From JBDTGE01 sp050742975 (GTDB lineage Bacteria > Actinomycetota > Actinomycetes > Mycobacteriales > Jatrophihabitantaceae): a stretch of DNA of 16,542 nucleotides. The position numbers and the translations under genes were made by a program. The first letter of the stretch is position 1. Each line of letters begins with the position of its first letter. Positions 5,373 through 11,261 of the stretch are shown in pieces. The notes beneath the pieces were generated by a model. That model was not told the origin of the DNA. It saw only the letters and a program-made list of their open reading frames with translations, and did no database searches. The stretch spans positions 1 through 16,542 of the forward strand of contig JBOGDQ010000082.1 in assembly GCA_050742975.1 (NCBI GenBank). Reading direction: 5' to 3'.

Positions 5373-5598
5373 GCAGCGCGGCCATGTCCTGTTGGATCTC
5401 CCGAATTTCAGCAAGGTCAGCCGGGTCGTCCTTGATGGCCTGGGCTTCTGCGGCAGCGAGCTTGCGTCGTTCGTCGCGCTGCATCGCTGCCAATGCAGCC
5501 AGGATGACCTGGTCGGCGCTCTGACGCCGGGAGGCTCCAACCTGGAGGAGGAGGTCACGTGTGCTGGTCTGGACCTTGACGGTGGTGGTGTCGGCCAT
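5362..5598 (-). CDS. mazE: MazE-type antitoxin (second MazEF pair)
   Basis: The 78-residue protein begins MADTTTVKVQTSTRDLLLQV and continues GASRRQSADQVILAALAAMQ, a ribbon-helix-helix DNA-binding motif. A helical charged tail (RDERRKLAAAEAQAIKDDPA, then DLAEIREIQQDMAALHEG) would bind the toxin. ATG 5598 lacks a Shine-Dalgarno; a TAGACT -10-like hexamer inside a palindrome lies 7 nt upstream, suggesting a leaderless or near-leaderless message. The end overlaps the toxin gene by 11 bp. It is likely both the antidote and the repressor of its own operon. Confidence 0.85.
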   Translation of the reverse strand: MADTTTVKVQTSTRDLLLQVGASRRQSADQVILAALAAMQRDERRKLAAAEAQAIKDDPADLAEIREIQQDMAALHEG

Positions 5599-5606
5599 GC
5601 CGAGCA

Positions 5607-5623
5607 GTCTACTCTTGGTAGAC
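5607..5623. promoter_or_regulatory. Perfect palindromic operator upstream of second mazEF
   Basis: GTCTAC-TCTTG-GTAGAC is a perfect 6-bp-arm inverted repeat located 9-25 nt upstream of the mazE ATG. On the minus strand its proximal arm overlaps a TAGACT -10-like hexamer (5606-5611). Binding by the RHH antitoxin would block transcription. It is the clearest operator candidate among the TA loci here. Confidence 0.6.
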
Positions 5624-5652
5624 CACTGTGTCAGTCAACGATCGCTCTGCGG

Positions 5653-5811
5653 TCACGCGCTTTCGCGTAGATGTACGCCATCCGGGGTGACGGCCAGGCT
5701 GAAGTCCTCGCCGAGGGCAGTTGTGAGCCGGGCGAGCGTGGACACCGAAGGCTCGTGGTCGTCGGGCTTCAGCCGAGCCACGTGAGGCTGGCGCATCCCG
5801 ACGCAGTCGCC
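5653..5811 (-). pseudogene. HTH (XRE/HigA-like) antitoxin, 5'-degraded
   Basis: The minus strand reads GMRQPHVARLKPDDHEPSVS, then TLARLTTALGEDFSLAV and TPDGVHLRESA, stopping at 5653. That is the second half of an XRE-type helix-turn-helix antitoxin: the recognition helix (QPHVARL), the E/D-x-x-PS turn, a final helix, and a closing beta strand. The first HTH helix, expected just upstream as an LSQRELARxxG-type segment, is not recognisable in any frame, although a GSGDCVG stretch precedes the intact part. The open frame runs on to 5949 but its N-terminal 50 residues are Arg/Gly-rich noise. No RelE/HigB toxin gene lies next to it. I call it a decayed TA or regulator gene; a short functional protein cannot be excluded. 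Confidence 0.6.
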
Positions 5812-6039
5812 CGAACCCCGAACGGGCTGCCGTGATCGTGCAACGTCGTCCCGCCGTTGGAGGCGCCGCGGGCCAGGTGAGTGTCGATGACCAGCATCGA
5901 CGGCGTCGCCACCGTTCGCCCCTCGGCCTGGGGGCGCGACAGCTAGCACGGTCAGCGCGCGTGCCCAGGTGCCGCTGCGCGACCAGCGGGCGGAACCGCG
6001 ACCTTGCAGCGCCCGCTGCTCATCGGTCAGGTCACCTGG
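5812..6039. other. Stretch with no convincing gene
   Basis: Nothing with a recognisable domain is visible on either strand between the HTH remnant and the small reading frame near 6040. The DNA probably contains the decayed 5' part of the HTH gene and flanking debris. Confidence 0.5.
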
Positions 6040-6162
6040 CTACGCCATGGCGCGCACAGTGACGACCAGCGGCGCAGCGGCAATAGCGATACCCAGCAGG
6101 ACGCAGTAGGACGCAGTAAGACAGGCCGCCGTCCCTTCCGGTCGGCTCGCCCGGCCCGGCAT
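6040..6162 (-). CDS. Possible 40-residue single-span membrane protein
   Basis: Reading leftward from ATG 6162 to TAG at 6040 gives a 40-residue peptide. A short basic/polar head (MPGRASRPEGTAA) precedes a hydrophobic stretch, ASYCVLLGIAIAAAPLVV, long enough to span a membrane, and a short TVRAMA end. About three quarters of codons end in G or C, compatible with coding. There is no Shine-Dalgarno. The start lies 10 bp from the divergent GTG of the PAP2 gene. A 10-bp tandem repeat (6098-6117) lies inside it and encodes part of the hydrophobic span. No homology is recognised; it may be chance. Confidence 0.25.
   Translation of the reverse strand: MPGRASRPEGTAACLTASYCVLLGIAIAAAPLVVTVRAMA
6098..6117. 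repeat. 10-bp tandem repeat
   Basis: AGGACGCAGT occurs twice in direct succession. The unit is not a multiple of 3, so gain or loss of a copy would shift any reading frame that crosses it. Confidence 0.7.
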
Positions 6163-6165
6163 AGT
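6160..6165 (+). promoter_or_regulatory. Probable leaderless -10 element of the PAP2 gene
   Basis: CATAGT is followed by 6 nt and then GTG 6172, the start giving the best PAP2 N-terminus. No Shine-Dalgarno precedes the GTG. The spacing equals that seen before two TA antitoxin genes in this window, supporting a leaderless transcript. Confidence 0.35.
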
Positions 6166-6171
6166 GACAGC

Positions 6172-7023
6172 GTGCAGACCGTCGGGCTGAGCTGGCAACA
6201 CTCCTGGGAGATAGCCGGAATCCTCACGGCCGCGGGTGGCGGCATGGCGCTGTCGAGCAGCAGCAAGGTGCGGGCCGTCGGCGCCTTCGCGCGCGAGACC
6301 GCGGTGATCGGCTTCCTGTACGGGCTGTGGCACCTCGCCGGTCAGATCTCGGTGGCCGGGTCCGGCGGGGCCGATCAGCGCGCGCGCTGGATAGAGCGGG
6401 TCGAGCACGACATCCGGCTGCCGTCCGAGCGGAGCTTGCAGCACCTGCTGCTCGGGCACCGGCTGATCGTCGAGGGCGCCAACCTGTACTACGCCACGAT
6501 GCACCTGACGATGATGCTCACCTTCCTGATCTGGCTGTTCGTGCGGCACCGCGATCGCTATCGTCCGGTGCGCCAGGTGATGGCGTGGACGACGCTGGGC
6601 TGCCTGCTCATCCAGCTGATGCCGGTCGCGCCGCCGCGCATGTTCCCGGGCATCGTCGACACCGGCCTGCTCTACGACCAGTCGGTGTACAGCAACGGGT
6701 TGCCGATCGACCAGCTCTCGGCGATGCCGTCGATGCACGTCGCGTGGGCCGTGCTGGTCGGCTACTACACCTGGCGGATCAGTCCGAGCCGGTGGCGGTA
6801 CCTGGGACCGGCGCACGCGGTGATCACCGTGTTCGTCGTGGTGCTCACCGGCAACCACTGGTGGCTGGACGGGATCGTTGCAGTCGCCGTCCTGGCCGTC
6901 TGCGCGTGGGGCGTCTACGGCGTGCGGACGGCCTGGCAGGCGGCCCGCGACGCACGGGTGATCGGCGGGCCTACCAGCTCGGAAGTGCAACGTCCCGAGC
7001 GGCGAGAAACGCCTGCCAGGTGA
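6172..7023 (+). CDS. PAP2-superfamily membrane protein (AUR1/inositol-phosphotransferase-like)
   Basis: This 283-residue integral membrane protein has about five or six hydrophobic segments, including an ETAVIGFLYGLWHLAG span, a MHLTMMLTFLIWLFV span, a TTLGCLLIQLMPVAPP span and two near the C-terminus. The lipid-phosphatase signature is present in the AUR1-like form: SAMPSMHVAWA (residues 183-193, catalytic His189) and GNHWWLDGI (227-235, His229 and Asp233). Such enzymes remove or transfer phosphate-linked head groups from lipid substrates at the membrane; actinobacterial members are often called PAP2 or inositol phosphorylceramide synthase-like, and the substrate is unknown here. GTG 6172 was chosen because the upstream in-frame extension to 6004 is Arg-rich and not membrane-like. 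The tail overlaps the 3' end of the convergent zinc-ribbon gene by 53 bp. Confidence 0.88.
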   Translation: MQTVGLSWQHSWEIAGILTAAGGGMALSSSSKVRAVGAFARETAVIGFLYGLWHLAGQISVAGSGGADQRARWIERVEHDIRLPSERSLQHLLLGHRLIVEGANLYYATMHLTMMLTFLIWLFVRHRDRYRPVRQVMAWTTLGCLLIQLMPVAPPRMFPGIVDTGLLYDQSVYSNGLPIDQLSAMPSMHVAWAVLVGYYTWRISPSRWRYLGPAHAVITVFVVVLTGNHWWLDGIVAVAVLAVCAWGVYGVRTAWQAARDARVIGGPTSSEVQRPERRETPAR

Positions 7024-7639
7024 GCAGGCATCGCTCGGCCAGCCCGAGCGCGTCGTAGCGGACCGTCTTGGCGTTCGGCCGCCGGTACTCGACCCAGTAC
7101 TGGTGCCGCGTCGCGAACGCGACCCGCACGATGCGCGCGGTCGCCGAACGCGCATCGTCAGGAACGGTAAGGGCAACACACACCGACAGCGGTTCGGCCC
7201 GCAGCAGCCGGTCGACGTCACCGGCAGTGACAGCCGCCGGCTCCGCACCGAACGTCAGCCACCCGCCCAGGCTCACGCATGAGGAGAACGTGCTGTCGAC
7301 GATCCGGCGGACCTGCTCGGCGTCCGTAACGGGATCGTCGCGATACATGCATCGCAGTTGCTGGACGTTCCACAGGAGCTGCAGGTACTTGACCGTCCAG
7401 TCCTTCAACGGATCCCAGGGCGGCGACTCGGCGGCCAGCGGTCGGCGGTACGCGGCCCCCGCGGCGTCGATGCGCCGGCGGGAGGTGGCGCCGCACAGGC
7501 AGGCGGTGGACAGCGGGATCCCGGACAGGTCGCGACCGCACTCGTTGCACAGGTAGTGCGCGACGTCCCCCGACACGGTCACACCGGCGATCGTGGCACA
7601 GCACGTCCCGGCACGGAATCCCTCGGGAGGGTGACGCAT
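6971..7639 (-). CDS. Zinc-ribbon protein of unknown function
   Basis: The 222-residue product from ATG 7639 carries an N-terminal Cys cluster: YLCNECGRDLSGIPL followed by STACLCGATSRRR, i.e. C-x2-C then C-x-C, which looks like a zinc ribbon. The rest is a soluble alpha/beta region with WDPLKDWTVKYLQLLWNVQQ, then CVSLGGWLTFGAEPAAVTAG, and a final TWQAFLAARDVALPSW. I do not recognise the family. The start is uncertain: no Shine-Dalgarno precedes ATG 7639, and GTG codons at 7582 or 7576 just before the Cys cluster are alternatives. It is divergent from the EAL-GAF gene, and its 3' end runs 53 bp into the convergent PAP2 gene. Its codon bias is strongly actinobacterial, so the gene is likely real. 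A DNA- or RNA-binding role would be only a guess. Confidence 0.72.
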   Translation of the reverse strand: MRHPPEGFRAGTCCATIAGVTVSGDVAHYLCNECGRDLSGIPLSTACLCGATSRRRIDAAGAAYRRPLAAESPPWDPLKDWTVKYLQLLWNVQQLRCMYRDDPVTDAEQVRRIVDSTFSSCVSLGGWLTFGAEPAAVTAGDVDRLLRAEPLSVCVALTVPDDARSATARIVRVAFATRHQYWVEYRRPNAKTVRYDALGLAERCLLTWQAFLAARDVALPSW

Positions 7640-7793
7640 CGTGACGAGACCGGACGAAAGGCAGCGCCAGCTCACGTTTATTCGCACGTCACGACGCGCA
7701 GCTGAGGCGATTTCGGAATACGCTTCTCGCACCGGCCGGGGCGGTGAACTCCAGAGCACGCAGACGCACCCAGCCCGGATCGAGGAGTCAGGC
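7640..7793. promoter_or_regulatory. Divergent intergenic region, zinc-ribbon gene / EAL-GAF gene
   Basis: These 154 bp separate the two divergent starts and should hold both promoters. The strand toward the EAL-GAF gene is open from GTG 7641, but that extension has low-complexity Arg/Thr-rich sequence and no ribosome-binding site. A GAGGAG lies 7 nt before ATG 7794. No clear -10/-35 pair could be fixed. Confidence 0.45.
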
Positions 7794-9086
7794 ATGCGGG
7801 TCGGACCCAACCTGCCACACCGTCGCCCGATGCCGACCCGGCAGTGGAGCGAGGAGGCCGACCATGGCGCCGATCTGCTCATGTACATCCAGCCCATCGT
7901 CGACCTGGCCACCGGTGAGCCGGTAGCGGTCGAGGCCCTGGCCCGGTTCCCGTTCGCGTCGGTCAGCAGCACGACCGGCGACGTGTTCGCCGCCGCGCAC
8001 GCCTCCGGTCGGGGACGCGATCTGGAAGCGGCGTGTATCCGTGCCGCGCGGGCGCTACGGCCGACGCTGCCCGACACGCTGCTACTCGCGATCAACGTCA
8101 GCCCGGACGCGCTGAGCCACGCGGCGGTCGAGGATGCGTTGGGCGGCGACCTTACCGGCGTGATCGTCGAGATCACCGAGCACCAGAGCGCGAACCCGGA
8201 CGACGTGACCAACCGACTGTTCGACCTTCGCGGCCGCGGCGCGCTGCTGGCTGTCGACGACGTCAGCACCGGGTACGCGGGCCTGACCCGGCTGGCCGCG
8301 CTGAATCCCGACATCATCAAGCTCGACCGCAACCTGGTCACCGGCATCCGGAACAGCCGGCCGAACCTGGCCGTCATCGAGGCGCTGGTCAGCCTGGCCC
8401 GCCGCCTCGGCGGCCTCGTACTGGCCGAGGGCGTGGAGAGCGTGGACGACCTGACCGCGCTGCCCGACCTGGACGTCGACTACGCCCAGGGGTGGGCCGT
8501 CTCACCCCCGGCCCGGCAGCTCGAACCGATCCCGACCGCGATCGTCGACGCCTGCCGGGCCTCGCGGGCGAACCTGCTCGGCGTCGGGCCGGTACGCCTG
8601 ACGGAAACGTCGGCGGCGACGCGGATCGCCGGCATGCATCACGCCACCGCAGCGCTGGCCCGATCCGACCGGCACGCCGAGTTCGAGTCCGCCCTTGCCG
8701 ACGCGGCGCGAACCCTCGGCCTGGACAGCATCGGCGTCTCCGTCCTCACCGACGAGCGGACGATCCACGAGATCGCGGCCACCGGCGCGGCGATCGACCC
8801 CACCCCCTACCTGCTCAGCGACTACCCGGCGACCGAGGCCGCACTCCGCGAGGCAACGATGATGGAGATCCAGACCGAACGCGCGGACACCGATCGCGCA
8901 GAGCGGTTGCTCCTGGTCCGACACGGCATGAGCAGCCTGCTGCTGGTGCCGCTGATCGTCGACCAGGTGCCGCTGGGGATTCTCGAGCTCTCACACCGCC
9001 GGCCGCACCGCTGGACGAACCGCGACATCACCCACGCGCGCGGGCTTGCCGAGCACGTCGGGAACACGTTGCTGCGGCTGGGCTGA
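7794..9086 (+). CDS. EAL-GAF protein, probable cyclic-di-GMP phosphodiesterase
   Basis: The 430-residue protein begins with an EAL domain (about 28-265). The name motif is E47-A-L within VEALARFP; the metal and catalytic positions are present as INVSPDAL (Asn), VEITEH (Glu), LLAVDDVSTGYAGL (the DD pair, with DVSTGY in place of the usual DFGTGY), DIIKLDRNL (Lys), VLAEGVES (Glu) and YAQGWAV (Gln). All residues normally needed for hydrolysis of c-di-GMP to pGpG are therefore seen. A GAF domain follows (about 275-430; EFESALADAARTLGLDSIGV to HVGNTLLRLG), likely binding a small ligand or acting as a dimer switch. There is no GGDEF domain and no membrane span, so it should be cytosolic. ATG 7794 has a strong GAGGAG. 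It converges on the kinase gene. Confidence 0.9.
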   Translation: MRVGPNLPHRRPMPTRQWSEEADHGADLLMYIQPIVDLATGEPVAVEALARFPFASVSSTTGDVFAAAHASGRGRDLEAACIRAARALRPTLPDTLLLAINVSPDALSHAAVEDALGGDLTGVIVEITEHQSANPDDVTNRLFDLRGRGALLAVDDVSTGYAGLTRLAALNPDIIKLDRNLVTGIRNSRPNLAVIEALVSLARRLGGLVLAEGVESVDDLTALPDLDVDYAQGWAVSPPARQLEPIPTAIVDACRASRANLLGVGPVRLTETSAATRIAGMHHATAALARSDRHAEFESALADAARTLGLDSIGVSVLTDERTIHEIAATGAAIDPTPYLLSDYPATEAALREATMMEIQTERADTDRAERLLLVRHGMSSLLLVPLIVDQVPLGILELSHRRPHRWTNRDITHARGLAEHVGNTLLRLG

Positions 9087-9100
9087 GCCGAGCGCTCAGC
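9082..9100. terminator. Bidirectional hairpin between EAL-GAF and kinase genes
   Basis: GCTGAGC (9082-9088), CGAGC loop, GCTCAGC (9094-9100) form a perfect 7-bp stem. The two arms contain the TGA stops of the two convergent genes (9084-9086 on +, 9096-9098 on -). It lacks a U tract on either side, as is common in actinobacteria. Confidence 0.55.
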
Positions 9101-11093
9101 GGCTGGCGTACAGCTGCGCGCGCACGCGGTAGGCGTCGAGCAGCGCATGGACGTGCCGTAGCTCGCCTGCCAGTCGGCGCGTGGCCGGAAGCTCGATCGC
9201 GCCGGCCGGAGTGAGCGCGACCAGCACGCCCTTCGCCGTCGGCCCGGTGTCCCCGCCCGGGAAGTGTGGCTCGAACCCGCTGACCTGGGACCACGGCATC
9301 CGCTCGCGGTGCAGGAACGAGCGCAGGAGCAGGTCGTTCTCGTCGACCGTCATCGACGCCAGACCCGAGCGCACGGTGACCTTCGGCCGCAGCGAGTGCG
9401 GGTCGATCGAGATGTCGCCGACGAACTGCGGCGCGGACGGTACGAAGGGCACGGATGGCGCGGTGGTGGCGCGCACCGCCCAGGTCGGGACGGTGGGGAC
9501 GGACGGGACGGACGGGACGGCCGGCTCCGGAGCGGGCGGGTCTTCGGGCGCCGCGGGCGGGATCGGGAACTGCTCGCCCCCTGGTCGCTCGCGTTCGACC
9601 CCGGCCACCGGAGACCACCACGACCGGGCGAGTGCCGGTGCCGGTGGCGGCGCCGGCTCAGGTCGCGGCTCATCGGCGCCGGACAGATCGAACGGCATCG
9701 CTTCGTCGTCATCGATCTCGACCGGAGATCGATACGCACGCACCGGCTCAGCGACCGGCTGCGTCTCGTCGATGACCGGCTCTGGCTCGTCGATGACAGG
9801 CCCCGGCTCGGCGGAGTGCCGGGGCAGCAGGTCAGCGGCGGGCGCGTGCAGGGACGGCGGCGTCCAGCCCGTCGCAGCCGGTGCCGGCGGCGGCAGCGGT
9901 GACGCCAGCGCCGGGGGCGGCACGACAGGCGGGAACGGGGGCGGCGCGGAGGGAGCCGTCCACGCCACGACCGGCAGCGGTTCGACGGCGGGCGGCACGA
10001 CCACGGGTGCGGCAGGCGGCGGCACCTGCGCTTCATCCGCGGGCGGCACCTGCGGTTCGTCCGCTGGCGGCACGGGAGCGACGACAGACGCCGGGGGCAT
10101 CGGCGCGGGCGGCGTCGCGGCCGGATCGACCAGCACGGGCGGCGGCGGCAGGATGCGCGGCACCAGCTCAGGGATCCGGGTGATGTCCGGGACCCAGCCG
10201 GACGACGCCGCAGCCGGGCCGCGGATCAGGAACTGGGTGCGCGGCCAGCCCTGCGAACTCTCGACGCCGGACAGCTCGCCGGCGAACTCGGCGGCCGTCG
10301 GCGGCCGGTGATCCTTGTCCTTGCTCATCGCCCGGATCAGCAGGTCCGACAGCTGGACGGGGACGCCGCCACCCATCAACGGCCGCACCGGATCGCGCAG
10401 GATCCGCAGGATCACCGACGCCGGCGACTCCCCCTCGTACGCGCGGAACGCCGACTTCCCCGCGATGAGCTGGTAGAGCGAGGACGCCAGCTCGTATACG
10501 TCGGTGGCCGCCGAGGTGCCACCCCCCTCGAGCAGTTCCGGCGCGGCGTGCAGCGTGGTGAAGTCGAACAGCCCTGCCGTCGTCTGCGTGGACGACTGCA
10601 GCATCGCGACGCCGAAGTCGGCCAGCGCCGGCTCGCCGAACTCGGTCATCAGGATGTTCTGCGGCTTGACGTCGCGGTGCAGGATGCCGCCCCGGTGCGC
10701 CGTCTCGAGCGCGCCGGCGACCTTGACACCGATCGCGACGGCGTCCTGAACGGACAGGCCCGTACCGCTGTGCAGCCGGTCGGCCACCGCGCCGGTGCAC
10801 AGCTCGAGCACGAGCACCGGCCGTCCGTCCGAGGATCGGAAGGTACGGAACAGCGTGACGATGTTCGGGTGCGAGCTGAGCGAACCGAGCGCCACCGACT
10901 CGCGCTCGAAGGACTCGATCGCTCGTGGCGAGGCGTCGCGGACGTTGAGCAGCTTGAGGGCGACGAGCCGCCCGGTGCCGGCCTCGCGCGCGCGGTAGAC
11001 GGTCGCCAAGCTGCCGACGCCGATCTCGAGGATCTCGGTGAAGCCGGGGAACATGTCATGGCCCGTCGCCCGGCCCCTGCGCCGCAGCGCCAC
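9096..11093 (-). CDS. Ser/Thr protein kinase with Pro-rich linker and C-terminal PH-like domain
   Basis: The 665-residue protein starts at GTG 11093, with GGAGG 5 nt upstream. Residues about 16-275 are a Hanks-type kinase: glycine loop IGVGSLATVY (G25, G27), ATP-binding Lys47 in VALKLL, helix-C Glu65, catalytic loop HRDVKPQN (Asp141) and DFG at 159-161. All catalytic residues are present. A Pro/Ala/Val-rich linker of some 280 residues follows, with several short repeats. The last 95 or so residues (DISIDPHSLRPKVTVRSGLA, LLLRSFLHRERMPWSQVSGF, then ALLDAYRVRAQLYASR) resemble the small bacterial PH-like domain. No membrane span is seen, unlike classic PknB-type receptors, so it should be cytosolic or tethered through its C-terminus. 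Targets are unknown; nearby signalling genes are candidates by position only. Confidence 0.9.
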   Translation of the reverse strand: MALRRRGRATGHDMFPGFTEILEIGVGSLATVYRAREAGTGRLVALKLLNVRDASPRAIESFERESVALGSLSSHPNIVTLFRTFRSSDGRPVLVLELCTGAVADRLHSGTGLSVQDAVAIGVKVAGALETAHRGGILHRDVKPQNILMTEFGEPALADFGVAMLQSSTQTTAGLFDFTTLHAAPELLEGGGTSAATDVYELASSLYQLIAGKSAFRAYEGESPASVILRILRDPVRPLMGGGVPVQLSDLLIRAMSKDKDHRPPTAAEFAGELSGVESSQGWPRTQFLIRGPAAASSGWVPDITRIPELVPRILPPPPVLVDPAATPPAPMPPASVVAPVPPADEPQVPPADEAQVPPPAAPVVVPPAVEPLPVVAWTAPSAPPPFPPVVPPPALASPLPPPAPAATGWTPPSLHAPAADLLPRHSAEPGPVIDEPEPVIDETQPVAEPVRAYRSPVEIDDDEAMPFDLSGADEPRPEPAPPPAPALARSWWSPVAGVERERPGGEQFPIPPAAPEDPPAPEPAVPSVPSVPTVPTWAVRATTAPSVPFVPSAPQFVGDISIDPHSLRPKVTVRSGLASMTVDENDLLLRSFLHRERMPWSQVSGFEPHFPGGDTGPTAKGVLVALTPAGAIELPATRRLAGELRHVHALLDAYRVRAQLYASR
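10018..10074. repeat. 24-bp in-frame tandem repeat in kinase linker
   Basis: Two near-identical 24-bp units (10018-10041, 10042-10065) and a partial third begin GGCGGCAC. On the coding strand they encode the repeated VPPADE(P/A)Q linker peptide. The length, a multiple of 3, keeps the frame when copies are gained or lost. Confidence 0.7.
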
Positions 11094-11241
11094 GTTCACC
11101 TCCCTCGGCTGGTGGGGCGCGACCCCACCGGATGCGAACAGCCCCGTGAAACGCCACCGTGGAGCCGCTCGTTTCCGCGCGCTGCTCCGCCACGAGGGTA
11201 TCAACGTCAAGCGGACGAGTCGGACACGACGAGCACCGTTC

Positions 11242-11261
11242 GACCCGGCGGTCCTCGGGTC
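11242..11261 (-). terminator. Hairpin at the end of the first MFS gene
   Basis: GACCCG-N8-CGGGTC forms a 6-bp stem that overlaps the stop codon of the MFS gene ending at 11260. It lies between that gene and the kinase start 150 bp further on, so it may end efflux transcription before the kinase. No U tract is present. Confidence 0.35.

Noticed and set aside
6163..7248. Long minus-strand open frame over the PAP2 gene
   Set aside because: Arg/Pro/His-rich antisense shadow of the PAP2 gene; only its last 40 codons (6040-6162), outside that gene, were kept as a possible small protein.
7641..7793. Extended GTG start for the EAL-GAF protein
   Set aside because: No ribosome-binding site at 7641 and non-conserved Arg/Thr-rich extension; ATG 7794 has GAGGAG at good spacing.
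8033..9214. 393-residue Arg/Pro-rich open frame on the + strand
   Set aside because: Shifted-frame shadow of the EAL-GAF gene, with the typical Arg/Pro/Ala noise of G/C-rich DNA.
9490..9525. Short GACGGGACG-type repeats, considered as a CRISPR or iteron array
   Set aside because: They are in-frame codon repeats of the kinase linker (VPSVPSVPT), too short and without spacers.
9181..10311. Long Gly/Ser/Thr-rich open frame on the + strand
   Set aside because: It is the antisense of the Pro/Ala-rich kinase linker; the composition follows directly from the complement of Pro codons, and no domain is visible.
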